From assembly GCF_001039355.2 (NCBI RefSeq), contig NW_019774981.1, positions 207,254 through 271,253 of the forward strand: a DNA stretch of 64,000 nt, in the 5' to 3' direction. Positions 12,293-24,324 of the stretch are shown in pieces. The DNA is from Lingula anatina. Lineage: Eukaryota; Brachiopoda; Lingulata; Lingulida; Lingulidae. Each line of letters opens with the position of its first letter. The first letter of the stretch is position 1. The notes beneath the pieces are model-generated. The model was not told the DNA's origin and did no database searches. It saw nothing but the letters and a program-made list of their open reading frames with translations. The translations under genes were made by a program, and so were the position numbers.

Positions 12293-12650
12293 ATATACAT
12301 ATAACAAATATTATGCAATAAAAGGCGAAAATGGTGATAAACAATACAGTTGATGGTAAGGTGTTTAACAGATTATATAATACTTAAAGAATAGAGAGAC
12401 TTATTTTGCTCAGTTTAATAATTACACGAAAACTTTTATGTCGAACGGAGTCACCGGGATATTCGACACGGGGAAGGTAATGGTAATTATGCAATTATGC
12501 GATAAAGCTAAGAAAATATAATAACGTAATGAAAATTAACTGAAAACAAAGATGTAATTATTGACAGATTAAATTACACACTGCCACTTGTATTCTCGTA
12601 TTGCAGCATACCCTTATATAACTTTACTGTGTATTGAGTCGTTAGAATGC
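11445..12650. other. spacer behind lipocalin 2
   Basis: No gene is seen. A CT run at 12,258-12,283 and the following 150 bases match 1946-2110 behind lipocalin 1. The roughly 700 bases before it are absent from that copy, so they were inserted here or deleted there. Confidence 0.5.
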
Positions 12651-12654
12651 GTGT

Positions 12655-12656
12655 GG

Positions 12657-12704
<48 letters not shown>

Positions 12705-13150
12705 TTATTGTCATATTTATACAAGTATAAAATGAAAATTGGTATGATCTGTCGATAGATGTAATACAGTGGAATTATTAAAATACATCTTGTTCATTAA
12801 AAATACGTACTGCTGATGGATAAAAACTATTTTTAGTGCGCGTGGAGGTTGCTTTTAATGACCGTAGTCGGCTTTTTGACATATGCATAAGCAGGCTATT
12901 CGCTGGGTGACCAAGGTCACCCGTGATTGACTTCACTTTCTTGAGCACTCGTCTTGTATACAAACATTCAATAGACGGTAAGTCCCTACCTACAATGCGC
13001 CTGGCAGTTTTTACTACGCGATTGAGGCGATTCTTGTCCTCTGCTGTAGCACTACCGTACCAGACGGTGAAAGATTGTGTTAGTACACTCTCAAACATTG
13101 CCCGGTAAAATTTTGCCAGCAGTTCTTGATTAGTAACACAGAACTTAAAA
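12655..13150 (-). mobile_element. LINE (CR1/L2-like) 3' end, 5'-truncated
   Basis: The minus strand codes for the typical C-terminus of a non-LTR retrotransposon polyprotein: ELLAKFYRAMFESVLTQSF, then VWYG, KNRLNRVVKTARRIVG, SIECLY, HPANSL and SFYPSAVRIFN, ending at 12,778. After the stop come about 75 bases of 3' UTR and a GACAATAAA tail that runs into a TTA array (TAA on the plus strand, 12,658-12,704), as in CR1/L2-type elements. The reverse-transcriptase core is missing, so the copy is dead on arrival. The order of motifs is clear; the clade is a guess. Confidence 0.7.
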
Positions 13151-13813
13151 AAAAAGACCAGTAATAAATTGCTATGTGTTTTTGTCTTTCTTTTTTATTA
13201 TTTTGGATAAAAGATAATATGTTTTGGTATCTTGTCTTATATAGGATATTAATGATTCATAGACATCGTCTGTATTCGAAAATACTTGATTCTTGATTTT
13301 AGCACCCTGACAGCGAATTTTAGTGTCTGTTTTTTTTTTTAAATAATGGTACTATTCTTCTCAATGGTATTACAAGGTTTTAGCAAATGTACCTGGCTGA
13401 ACTTCGATGATGTGGTTATTGAATTAACTGTTATTACTATCATAGAAAACAGGGTGCATTCCACTTAGCAATAAGTAATACTTTTCCTGTTGGAGTTAGT
13501 AACCAGGGACTGGTCCAGGATCAGCCAGGGTGATTGGATGATCCAGGGCCTTAAAAACGGGTGCCTTTTATTCATGCTATTTCCATTTTTAATTTCATTG
13601 TCAACGTTTGGTGTCCTTTTTCCCCTGAATTCGGTATTTCCTGATAAGTTCATTTATATCTGAAATGATTCCAATTAAAGATGGTTTTAGACAAACATAA
13701 CACTATTTGACCTTTTATCAATGCTATTTCCATATTTTTGTACGTACATTTGTTTTCCTGCTTCTCCTTTAAATCATCCTACGTTTATTACTCATGGTTA
13801 TATAAATTTTTGC

Positions 13814-13823
13814 TATAAATAAG
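13814..13823 (+). promoter_or_regulatory. TATA box of AbfB copy 2
   Basis: TATAAATAAG followed by AACTTGAAAA occurs upstream of all four intact AbfB genes on both strands (13,814; 20,992; minus 18,866; minus 26,204) and is absent from the broken copy 1. About 110 bases on there is a donor (ACAG|GTAGGC at 13,930), so a non-coding exon of roughly 13,845-13,930 is inferred. Confidence 0.6.
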
Positions 13824-14238
13824 AACTTGAAAACTAGCTTTACGTAGTCAGTTCATCCGCGACTGGTCGTCAGATTGACAAGGCAAGACTTCTGACAATA
13901 TTGTTTCAGTGATCAGCTTTCATAAAACAGGTAGGCTGTAGGTTTGTGATCGTGTATTTCTCTGTGGATTCAAGTAGACTAGGACAGATGTGGGGCTCTA
14001 AAGTAAAATAATCATTCTATTTTTTTATCATAACTTTTTTCAAAAATATTTTTGAAGTGCTTCGGATATGATTTATATTGACACAAGTATTATTCAAAAT
14101 TAATTCTATGCGGGCATTGAACGTCTAATCAAGATGATAAGTAAAACAATAAAACATAAAATATAATGATTTCGAATGCGTTGTTATAGCTTGAAAAAAA
14201 AAAAACGGTTTTTATCGTTCTTGTAGAAATAACTGAAG

Positions 14239-15769
14239 ATGTTTTCCCTGTGTATTGCCGCCGTTGCTGTGTTGGTCTCTCTCAACCTTGTCCACGCTCA
14301 GGAGACGGGCACCTGTGAGTATTTGTAATTATTGAAATTTTCATTCTTTTTTCGGAAGATGATATCTCTTGCTACAGTCCACACTTCTGCCATTCAAATC
14401 GGCTGTATCAATTGTATTTTAGGTTGAAATACAACTTTTATCTTATAAGAGTACAGTTGCTACATATTAAAACCAACTGAGACCGTCCAAATATCAAAAT
14501 TACCCAAAATTAACAATGAAGTACACTAAAATTTAGATGATATCATTATTTTAAGAATCTAGTATGATGTTTAAATATATAGATTTCAAAAGAAAACCCG
14601 ACGTATGGTTTGTGCTTCGGGAACAACGTTTAAAATGATCTGTTAGATGACATTTTCGTAGAACATGTAACATGTATCGTATTCAAAAACACAAAATTAC
14701 GTTAACTGAATTTAAAAACATCTCTGCTATGTTAGTCTTAAAAGGAAAGAAATTATTTAATCAATGCTGGAAAATATGAAGTAAGTATCTGGTTGTAAAG
14801 CGGCATAATTTTCAGATTCAAATGTTGAATATTGATTATGATATATGAAAATAAAACAGATAAAAGATAATGATTGGCCATTATTTGCCCACTGATATTT
14901 AAAAGCTTTGACATTCAAACATATTCAAGGTAAAAAATAAACTAAATCTTGATAATTATTTATTTACTTTATTTTATTGCAGTTGTGCGTCTTCGATCCC
15001 AAAATGAACCCGATTATACTTGGGGACTCCATTCTAACGGCGACGCATACATCATGAAAGGATTCAGTGGAAATTTTTTCCGTATTGTCCCAGGGTTAAG
15101 CGGACAACCAGACACCGTGTCCTTCAACTCAGTGGATTACCCGAGCTCCTATCTCCGTCACCACGGTTTCTTGGTGAGCCTCGAAAGTTCAAAGAACCCA
15201 AGGAATGGTCATATGTTCGTGAAGGACGCCACGTTCTACCCTCGACCTGACAAATTTCTTCAAGGATACACGGCCTACGAGTCTGTGAACTACCCTGGGC
15301 ACTTCATCCGCCATGCTGGCCACAGACTGGAGATACGTAGATACGACGGCTCTCTCCTGTTTAAGAGGGATGCCAGTTTCAAAGTTGAGCCAATTGGTAC
15401 GTAGACAGTTTGTTATTTACAACTCAACTTGTGACGAATTTTGTTGATCTTCTGTGTAGTTGATATGGTGCGCCCAATCAGCGTTTTGTCTGTGAAACAA
15501 GATGGTATAGATGAAAGGAGAGATCTAAAATACCATAATTTGTTGTCAAAATTCATACGAAAGAGCATTTATAATTTAAGACCGCGTTGCCATTGCGTTG
15601 CATGCATATACAGTATTTACTGGAAGAAATTGCTTAAATAATTCTTTATATTTCAGAATTGCTGGAAAAATGTGACAGTTTAATTCCTACTCGCCATATG
15701 GCAAGGGCAGAAACGTTTGGTGCACGTCCAAATAAAATACCATATTCGGTGAAATTATTTATGGAATAA
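14239..15769 (+). CDS. secreted AbfB (CBM42-like) beta-trefoil protein, copy 2
   Basis: Coding exons are 14239-14314, 14983-15396 and 15657-15769. Exon 1 encodes a signal peptide (MFSLCIAAVAVLVSLN...). Exon 2 encodes the whole domain as three trefoil repeats: residues 27-65, 66-108 (VDYPSSYLRHHGF, then DATFYP) and 112-160 (VNYPGHFIRHAGH, then DASFKVEP). Each later repeat has R-H plus D-A-[TS]-F, as in the alpha-L-arabinofuranosidase B domain; there is no catalytic domain, so it is at most a sugar-binding lectin. It is the most diverged copy: the cysteine of YPCSY is serine, and in exon 3 the TAA used by the other genes is TTA. The frame then runs 27 codons on to 15769, across an AATAAA at 15731, so this end is doubtful. 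Without splicing, translation stops at 15402. Confidence 0.68.
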
Positions 15770-15947
15770 AATAGTGTATTAAACATTTTATTGAAGAATT
15801 ATTTTTGGATACTTTTTAATTCAATTAACTAACGATCTTTTAAAATTGGTGGAATGGAACAGTGATCAGTATAGGGCTTACATAAAACATCTTAAATTCA
15901 CTATTGCTTGTAACAGAGCAAACACACGTGAATTCACACTCTAATAG

Positions 15948-15960
15948 CACGTGACGTCAC
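15948..15960. promoter_or_regulatory. CACGTGACGTCAC element, unit 2
   Basis: Same 13-mer as at 4801 and 22,968, here between the two convergent AbfB genes of unit 2. Confidence 0.4.
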
Positions 15961-17055
15961 TTTCGCCAGCCCGTCGTTTCTTTTATTAGCTGAGACAACG
16001 CTATATCAAACCATACAAACAAACAATGAATGTTTGACGTAGAAGCGATCTTTAACAAACAAATTTGGTTCGTTTTACATGTTATTTTTTAGCAAGCCAA
16101 TATACAGTGCATTTAGATTAAGACATAAACATACATATATCTATAAAACTGATGAAACTAAAATATAATTCAACTGAGTAGAATATCTTTTAGATTAATT
16201 GCTTTATCCTAAACAATTTTGTAGGACTCGAGATCTGGAATTACGCGTAAGTGGACGGATACCATCAAAGATACGCAAAAACTAAAACAAAGAGAGAATT
16301 AATATTGCATCATGACCTTTAATATTTTGAGGAACGAAAGCAATATTAAAACATCTTAAACCAAATTATCCTCATTATTTAAAAAGATGATCAAAAGAAA
16401 TAATAACATGAAACTTTAGCTCATTTCTCGGTGTGCTAGTTGTGCTAGGTAGCATTGGACTGCAAGCATATTTATTTTTAATTATTTCACAAAACCTTTA
16501 AAAGTATGCCAATGGATATTAAAGAATAACCGAGGCATCCTATTTCCCCACACAACCACCACGGTGCGACGCTTTTGGATGAGCAAATCATAGTTTTTTT
16601 TTCAAACAAGTCGTCTAATTCGGAAAGAAGTGCATTAAATTAAATTAATATATATCTTTACCTTACATACTTAATCAATACAAAACGGTTTATATGCTTC
16701 TCAAAATTTGTGTGAAATCAGATATGGCAGCTGTATCTTCTCGTACAAAGAGGAGACATTCTGACATGTATTTGTTTTGATTTTTTTTCACACCCGACAG
16801 GATGGAGAATACTTTGTGTGTGGGGAACTAGCTAGTAAATTGGTGTTTCTGTCCATAACAGTCCGCCAACGTTTAACATTAAACGTCTTCTGCTCCACTG
16901 CTCAACACAGAATGTTAAGTCTTCAGTTACTATTATTTTAATATTATTCAAACATAAAAAAGTATAAATTGCCCTCAAATGTCTCCATATTTCACTGAAT
17001 GCGGCATTTTATTTGGACGTATATCAAGTGTCTCTGTCTTTGGGATAGTAAGGGC

Positions 17056-18033
17056 TTAAGTGTGGCATCTTTCCAGTAAATCTGAAAACAAAAAAATACT
17101 TTTCGTAATTTTTTCTGTAAGCACCAAGCAAAAACAAAGGTAAAAACAGAGAGAGAAAGAGAAAAAATGCCACGGTGGGCAATAAAAATTTATACACACA
17201 AAAGATTATCAACTACACGGAAGACCAACAAAATTCGTTTATACAGACAAAACGCTGATTGGGCGCACCACATCAACTTCGCAGAAGATCAACAAAATTC
17301 GTTACATGTTCAGTTGTAAATAACTGTCTACGTACCAGTTGACTCAGCTTTGAAACTGGCATCTTTCTTAAACAGGAGAGAGCCGTCGTCCCTACGTATC
17401 TGCAGTCTGTAGCCAGCATGGCGGATGAAGTGCCCAGGGTAGTTCACCGACTCGTAGGCCGTGTATCCTTGAAGGAATTTGTCAGGTCGAGGGTAGAACG
17501 TGGCGTCCTTGTCGAAGATGTGAGGATTCCTTGGGTTCTTTGAACTTTCGAGGTTCACGAAGAAGCTATAGTGCCGGAGATAGGAGCACGGGTAGTCCAC
17601 GGAGTTGAAGGACACGGTACCTGGTTGTCCGGTTAACCCGGGGACAATATGGAAAACATTTCCACTGAAGCCTTGCTTGATGTATACGTCGCCGTTAGGA
17701 TGGAGTCCCCAAGTATAATCGGGGTAATTTTGGGATCGAAGACGTACAACTGAAATTTAATAAAGCACACACGACATAATATTTTATTTTTCCAGCTTAA
17801 GAACTTTTATATCTGTTTGAATATAAGTGGGGAAATAAAGGTACTACTGTTTTATTTTGATCATTAATTTAAGAAGTAAAATGTTGCAGCCTGCAATATC
17901 AAACAGCAGGATCCACAAAATGTGTAAGTGAAGCCATTTACAGAAAAACTCTTACTTCATATATATCAGGGACTATCCGATATTTTGTTTAAAATTTCAA
18001 TGAAATTCGAGTAAATGACTACCTTTAACAGAT

Positions 18034-18066
<33 letters not shown>

Positions 18067-18464
18067 GCGTCTTCAATATTTGATAAACATAAAAATCATG
18101 CTTCTTTGTGCCAGGTAACTTATGTCCACAAAAATTGTAACGAACTGTCACTGTACTCGAGCTACAAACCTAAATTATATCTATATCAAATCTATACAAT
18201 AAGTTATCCTGTTCCAAAAGATAAAAAACAAACACTGTAGTCATATGAATCCCATCTTCTTAATTATAGGTCGGTAATTTGAGATCTGCTTTTGATTTTT
18301 GGCAACTGTGCTGATATAAGCATTGCCTAACAGAAATAATCTGACTGAAAATTTAATTTAAAAAAATGTTGTTTTTTTTACAATTATAAATACTTACCGC
18401 TCTGTTGGGCGGGAACGAGAGGGAAGAATAAAACAGCAACGGCGGCAAAACACATGGAAAACAT
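17056..18464 (-). CDS. secreted AbfB (CBM42-like) beta-trefoil protein, copy 4
   Basis: Minus-strand exons are 18464-18398, 17749-17336 and 17081-17056 (TAA): 168 residues. Exon 1 gives the signal peptide MFSMCFAAVAVLFFPLVPAQ. Exon 2 is 414 bases in every intact copy and encodes three AbfB trefoil repeats with YPCSYLRHYSF, DATFYPRPDKF, FIRHAGYRL and DASFKAES. Exon 3, joined in phase 1 through the strong donor TG|GTACGT, adds DLLERCHT. The cysteine in it and that of YPCSY are the only two in the mature protein and may pair. A non-coding exon ends at 18751 (donor) and coding resumes at 18475. The gene converges on copy 2. Its DKFLQGY block matches copy 2 rather than its positional counterpart copy 5. 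An extracellular glycan-binding role is inferred from the family. Confidence 0.78.
18028..18065. repeat. (TATT)n microsatellite in intron 2 of AbfB copy 4
   Basis: Nine tandem TATT units; the same position in copy 5 (about 25,275) has only one or two. Confidence 0.8.
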
Positions 18465-18609
18465 CTTCAGTTATTCTTTTGGGAAACATAAAAATCGATT
18501 TTCAGATGAAAAATTGTTTAATAATAAAAATGAACATGAATTCCTGTCTTTTTTTAACTACACACACAATATTTCTATCTAAATTATTCTAAAGGCCAAA
18601 ACATTAAAA

Positions 18610-18611
18610 AG

Positions 18612-18652
<41 letters not shown>

Positions 18653-18653
18653 G
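18610..18653. repeat. perfect (AAT)n/(ATT)n palindrome
   Basis: About seven ATA units run directly into about seven ATT units, giving a self-complementary block of roughly 40 bases in the first intron of AbfB copy 4. A shorter version is at 25,977-25,996 in copy 5. Confidence 0.8.
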
Positions 18654-18856
18654 AGGTAGCGGATTTTCTTAGTTTCTACATCTTAACAAACCTGTTCGAG
18701 TTCGGGACATTAAATAAAAAATGTACACGTTTTAGAAACTGAAGGCCTACCTGTTAACGTAGTTTGGTCAGTAAGATATCACAAATGTTTCAAAAGTCTT
18801 GGTTTTTGTCGACCAGACGATGAAAAGTTGACTGTGCCAAACCAAATTTTCAAGTT

Positions 18857-18866
18857 CTTATTTATA
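18857..18866 (-). promoter_or_regulatory. TATA box of AbfB copy 4
   Basis: Minus-strand TATAAATAAG, same core as the other three genes; about 105 bases further lies the donor of the non-coding first exon (18,751). Confidence 0.6.
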
Positions 18867-19149
18867 GGTCTACCAAACTCGTAGGCTGTAAAAATGTTCA
18901 TAATTAAGTTGTGCGGCCCACGCCGTGCCGCTTTTAAGTACTTGTCATGTCACGATCATCATGCGAAATAGGCTTTGTCCATCCCAGTGCGGTTTTTCTT
19001 TCCTCAAACTGCAAGCCACATCCGCTTTGCATCCTTTCGTCATATCTGGAGTCTGAAAACAAAAACATTGCTTTGTTAAAACACTTTAAACGCCCAAACC
19101 CAATATAGAGGTGGATTTCACATGCTGAAGTGTCCAAAAATAAAATTGA

Positions 19150-20000
19150 ATGAATTCAAAGTTGTATTCAATTTTTTTAAACAGGGGAATAATAATTTAT
19201 CTAAAGCTTATTTTACTGTCGGTAGGGTGTATTTTCCTTTTTTAAGTATTCAGTGACAAGCAAACTAAAGTCGTCAAAAAACAACCAACTGCTCTATACA
19301 GAAGATTATAATTTTTACAATTATTATAATTTTTATACTTGTAAGAGATATCCAAAAACAAAACCAGTGATGACTGAATTTTCAAAGTGAGTAGAACGTT
19401 TCACAGATGGCCGTTTTGTACTTGTGACAGTAACTTATGTTTCTTCTTGGGGATAGACGATGAATTATTTTTTATTATTCATGGTTCCAGGACAGCAAAA
19501 CTTTGATACAAACTTCTTCGTTTGGGACCCTAAAATAATCAAACATAGTTTGCAATCTATGTCTTTGACCTCAATTGCACCTCTATATTGGGTTTGGTGC
19601 CATAGGCCTACATACATCTTTTACGTATCTTTTATGCATGGAAAACATTCCCCCCATTGATCACGATTAATGAGAATTGTGCTCATGATAATGCCAATTC
19701 CACATATTGTCTACGTAAATCTTTGGTTTTTAAATGAGAATCTTTTATTAATGGTGATAAAACCACCGTCCGAAAAATACCATGTAGGTCAATCGGGACA
19801 AGTTACTTGGACGAATAAAACGACCTAAATACTCACTCTTATTCAAAAATAAAAATAATCATAGTGATGATGTTGTCACTGGCTGCCATTGGTGATGACA
19901 AAATCAATGAGCAGCACCCTGTAACCAGAACAAGGACAAGATCAGGAACCAGGACAAGACCGCCTCAATAGCCTAGGCAGGCAGATGAATCTTACCTTAG
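19150..20000. other. upstream flank of AbfB copy 4
   Basis: No gene is seen. It is collinear with 26,430-27,260 upstream of copy 5, where it is interrupted by the element at 26,599-26,885. It ends at about 20,000 in CTTACCTTAGAC, the same point where unit 3 diverges. Confidence 0.55.
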
Positions 20001-20009
20001 ACTGGGTTC

Positions 20010-20185
20010 CGATGCCTAGATCGATCCATCTGGATCGGTCTAACTCCCTGGGGAGTCTCACTAATCTGCTATCAACTTAAGCGGCTTGATTGTCTGTCAC
20101 GCCTACCGAATCATCTAGGGGGTAAAAATAATTACTCCCTAACAGCTTTACTAGCGTGCCAGAAAATTAAGCTGGTTAAGTTTGT
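20010..20185. repeat. dispersed repeat, copy 2
   Basis: Related to 6305-6475, with the GATCGATCC palindrome, ACTCCCTAACAGCTTT and the TTAAGC(C/T)GG(C/T)TAAG end. It sits exactly at the junction between unit 2 and the following AbfB fragment, as copy 1 sits at the end of unit 1. Confidence 0.5.
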
Positions 20186-20193
20186 AGCAAATA

Positions 20194-20398
20194 TTGTAAT
20201 AATGATCTTCTGTGTAGTTGATATGTTGCGCCCAAACAGCGCTTTGCTTGTGAAACAAATGGTATAAATGGAATGAGACATTGTTTGTCTTCAAAATTCA
20301 TGAGTGTTTATGAATGCATATACTTACAGGAAGAATTTACCAAAAAAATTATAATTGTATTTTCAGATCCGCTGGAAAGATGTCTCAGTTAAATTCCT
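20194..20398 (+). pseudogene. orphan 3' end of an AbfB gene (intron 2 and last exon)
   Basis: The sequence matches the intron-2 end of AbfB genes (TGATCTTCTGTGTAGTTG, then GCGCCCAAACAGCG) and a last exon at 20367-20392 that would encode DPLERCLS. There is no 414-base exon in front of it. The match breaks at about 20,400 inside CCTGACAGCGA, where the 5' flank of the next unit starts. It is a deletion relic. Confidence 0.65.
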
Positions 20399-20399
20399 G

Positions 20400-21188
20400 A
20401 CAGCGACTTTAAGAGTGTCTGTTTTTTTTTAATTTTTTAATTTTTATTTATTTATTTATTTTTTTTTTGGTACTATTCTACTCAATGGTGTTACAAGGTT
20501 TAAGCAAACTTCGATGATGTGATAAATAAATTTACTGTGATTACTGTCATAGAAAACAGGATGTGTTCCACTTAGCAGTAAGTAATATTTTTCCTGTTGG
20601 AGTTAGTAGCCAGGGATTGGGCCAGGATCCGCCTGGATAATTGCATTATCTTGGTTGCCTTTAATTCATGCTAATTCCATTCTTAATTTTATTTTCAACG
20701 TTTGGTTTCCTGAATTCGGTATTTCCTAATTAGACGTGGTCATTTACCTAAATGTGCAAAATTATGGGACTACAAATATGCATCTGAAGTGATTCCAATT
20801 AAAGATGGTTTCAGACAATTAATAAAACACAAATCATGAGGATTTTAATAGCGGTCGTGTCCTCATGACATTATTTGTCTTTTTATCAATGCAATTTCCA
20901 TATTTTTGTACGGAAATTTGTTTTCCTGTTTCTCCCTTAAATCAACCTAGGTTAATTACCCGTGGTAATATAAATTCTCGCTATAAATAAGAACTTGAAA
21001 ACTTGCCATACGTAGTGAGTTCATCCGCGACTGGTCGTCAGATTGAGAAGACTCCTGACAATATTGTTTCAGTGATCAGCTTTCATAAAACAGGTAGGCT
21101 GTAAATTTGTGATCGTGTATTTCTCTGTGGATTCAAGTAGATAAGGACAGATGTAGGCCTCGCAAGTAAAATGAAGAAATAACTGAAG
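20400..21188 (+). promoter_or_regulatory. 5' flank, promoter and non-coding exon of AbfB copy 3
   Basis: The TATA box (TATAAATAA) is at 20,992-21,000 and the first-exon donor (ACAG|GTAGGC) at 21,093. The first intron is only about 85 bases, against about 295 in copy 2, and ends just before AAATAACTGAAG-ATG. The rest matches 13,300-13,990 and contains poly-T and TTTA runs at 20,431-20,468. Confidence 0.6.
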
Positions 21189-22523
21189 ATGTTTTCCCTA
21201 TGTATTGCCACCGTTGCTGTGTTGGTCTCTCTCAACCTTGTCCACGCTCAGGAGACGGGCACCTGTGAGTATTTGTAATTATTGAAATTTTCATTCTTTT
21301 TTCGGAAGATGATATCTTTTGCTACAGTCCACACTTCTGTCATTAAAATCGACTGTAAAAACTGTATTTTAGGTTGAAATATAACTATTATCTTATAAAA
21401 GTACAGTTGCTACAACTCTCAAAATTACCCAAAATTAACAATGAAGTACACTAAAATTTATATGATTTCATTATTTGAAGAACCTAGTATGATGTTTAAT
21501 TATACAGATTTCAAAAGAAAACCCGACGTATGGTTTGTGTTTACGAGCACGTTTTAAATAATCGGTTAGTGAGATTTTCGTAGAACATCTAGCCTGTTTT
21601 TTATGCTTATCAAGTATCCGAAAACACAAAATAACATTTACTGAATTTAAAAACATTTCTGCTACGTTCGTCTTAAAAGGAAAGAAATAATTTAATCAAT
21701 GCTGGAAAATATGAAGTATGAATCTGTTTGTAAAGCGGCATAATTTTCAGATTCAAATGTTGAATATTGATATATGATATGATATATGAAAATAAAACAC
21801 ATAAAAGAAAATGATTGGCCTTTATTTCCCCACTGATATTAAAAAGCTTGACATTCAAACATATTCAAGCTCAAAAATAAACTAAATCTTGATAATCATT
21901 TATTTACTTTATTAAATTGCAGTTGTGCGTCTTCGTTCCCAAAATTATCCCGATTATACTTGGGGACTCCATCCTAACGGCGACGCATACATCAAGCAAG
22001 GCTTCAGTGGAAATGTTTTCCATATTGTCCCCGGGTTAACAGGACAACCAGGTACAGTGTCTTTCAACTCCGTGGACTACCCGTGCTCCTATCTCCGGCA
22101 TTATGGATATTTTGTTAACCTTGAAAGTTCAAAGAACCCAAGGAACGCTCACATCTTCGACAAGGACGCCACGTTCTACCCTCGACCTAACAGATTTATC
22201 CCAGGGTATACGGCCTACGAGTCGGTGAACTACCCTGGGCATTTCATCCGCCATGCTGGCTACAGACTGCAGATACGTAGAGACGACGGCTCTCTCCTGT
22301 TTAAGAAAGATGCCAGTTTCAAAGCTGAGCCAATTGGTACGTAGACAGTTAGTTATTTACAACTGAAATTGTAACGAATTTTGTTGATCTTCTGTCCAGT
22401 TGATATGGTGCGCCCAATCAGCGTTTTGTCTGTGAAACAGGATGGTATAGATGAAAGGAGAGATCTAAAATATCATAATTTGTTGTCAAAATTCATGCGA
22501 AAGGGCATTTTTAATTAGAGACC

Positions 22524-22566
<43 letters not shown>

Positions 22567-22673
22567 GTGTGTGTGTTTGCCATTGTTTTACATGCATATA
22601 CAGTATTTTCGGGAAGAAATTGCAAAAAATAATTCTTATAATTTCAGAATTGCTGGAAAGATGTGGCAGTTAA
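21189..22673 (+). CDS. secreted AbfB (CBM42-like) beta-trefoil protein, copy 3
   Basis: Exons 21189-21264, 21923-22336 and 22648-22673 (TAA) give 171 residues. The signal peptide begins MFSLCIATVAVLVSL and is followed by AQETGTF. The domain has three repeats: SQNYPDYTWGLHPN (about 31-44), VDYPCSYLRHYGYF with DKDATFYP (about 76-125), and VNYPGHFIRHAGYRL with KKDASFKAEP (about 125-162). The last exon adds ELLERCGS; the phase-1 join is chosen because the donor TG|GTACGT is consensus and this frame keeps L-E-R-C-x-[ST]-stop in most copies. In an unspliced transcript the frame ends at once (GT-stop). It converges with copy 5, and the two domain exons are almost identical over long stretches although the introns are not. 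Glycan binding is inferred from the family; secretion is clear. Confidence 0.8.
22527..22564. repeat. (CT)n microsatellite in intron 2 of AbfB copy 3
   Basis: Uninterrupted CT run; a broken CT tract is at the same position in copy 1 (4377-4410), and the tract is missing from copy 2. Confidence 0.85.
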
Positions 22674-24300
22674 ATTCCAAATCGCCATATGGCAAAGGCA
22701 GAGACGTTTGATACACGACCAAATAAAATTCCATATTTGGTGAAATTATGTATTTATGGAATAAAATAGTGTATTAAACATTTTATTGAACAATTATTTT
22801 TGGATACTTTTTTATTCAATAAACTAACGATCTTTTAAAACTGTTGAAATGGAACAGTGATCAGTATAGGGCTTGGCACGGTTCTTGTGTAAAAGATACA
22901 TTTAAACATTCTAAATTCACTTTTCCTTGTAACATAGCAAAACACACGTGAATTCACACGTGATTAGCACGTGACGTCACTTTCGCCAGACCGTCGTTTC
23001 TTTTATCATCTGAGACAACGCTACATCAAGACATGCAAGTAAACAATGAATGTTTCACGTAGGCGCGGTCTTTAACAAACAAATTTGGTTTGTTTTACAT
23101 GCTATTTTTGAGCAAGTGAATGTTATAGTGTATTAGGATTTAAACCTACATATATCTAAAAAATTGCGGAAACTAAAATATAGTCCGTGTGAACAGTAAT
23201 TCTATTAGATTATTGTAATCCAACACAATAAAATCTTTGTATTGTTCTATCCCCATTTATATTATGAGGAACCATATCAATATTAAAACTTGAAAATTTG
23301 GCCCATTTCACGGTGTGCTAGTTGTGGTAGGTAATATTTGCTGTGTTAGATGGGCCCCTTTTGATTGCACTGGCCTGCAGGCATATTTATTTTTAAAATA
23401 TATCACAAAACTTTTAAGAAAAGTATGCCAATGGATATTAAAGAATAACCGAGGCATCCTATTTCCCCACACAACCACCACGGTGCGACGCTTTTGGATA
23501 TGCAAATAATAGTTTTTACACACAAGTCGTCTAATTCGGAAAAAAGTGCATTAAATTAATTCAAATTAATATTCATGTATATCTTTTCCTTACATACTTA
23601 TCCCCCAATATTATAATCAATACAAAACGTTTTTTTAATGATATATGCTTCTCAAAATTTGCGTGGAATCAGATATGGCAGCTGTAAGTGACCCTTTACC
23701 AGGGTGGCAGATTATATAGGGATAAAGGGGAAAAACCAGAGATAGTAAAATGACCGTCTATTTATCTAATGACATATCTGTGAATATCCTGTGAAAAGTC
23801 AACCTGTGGCCCTGGTAGAGGGTAGCTTTAAGTATCTTTTCGAAAATCGAGGAGACATTCTGACATGTATTTGGTTTTTTTTTTCTTTTTTTCACACCTG
23901 ACAGGATGGAGAATACTTTGTGTGTGGGGGGAATAGCTCTTGTAAAGTACTTGTCTAAAATACCTGTATAACACGTACTATGAATATTGGTCTTTCATTA
24001 AACATGTTGCCATAGCAACTAAGTTGACATGGTTAACCATCACTCTGTCCATCACAGAAAAGGGGGGTGGAAGCCCGTCAAGGTTTAACATTAAACGTCT
24101 TCTGCTCCTCTGCGCAACATAATGTTAAGTCTTTATATTTAAAGCGTTAAGAATAAGACAAACACCATTTCCTTAGTTTCCGCATTTATTATCGAGTTAC
24201 TAGCATTTTAAAATTACTCAAGCATGAAAAGTATTAATTGTCCTCAAATGTCTCCATATTTCACTGAATGCGGCATTTTATTTGGACGTATATCAAACGT
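22674..24300. other. shared spacer between convergent AbfB copies 3 and 5
   Basis: No coding exon is seen. It is collinear with 4516-6297, and in shortened form with 15,770-17,030. Confidence 0.6.
22968..22980. promoter_or_regulatory. CACGTGACGTCAC element, unit 3
   Basis: Third copy of the E-box/CRE overlap. Here two more CACGTG-like sites lie just upstream (ACACGTGA at about 22,945 and 22,957). Confidence 0.4.
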
Positions 24301-24324
24301 CTTTGTCTTTGGGATAGTAAAGGC

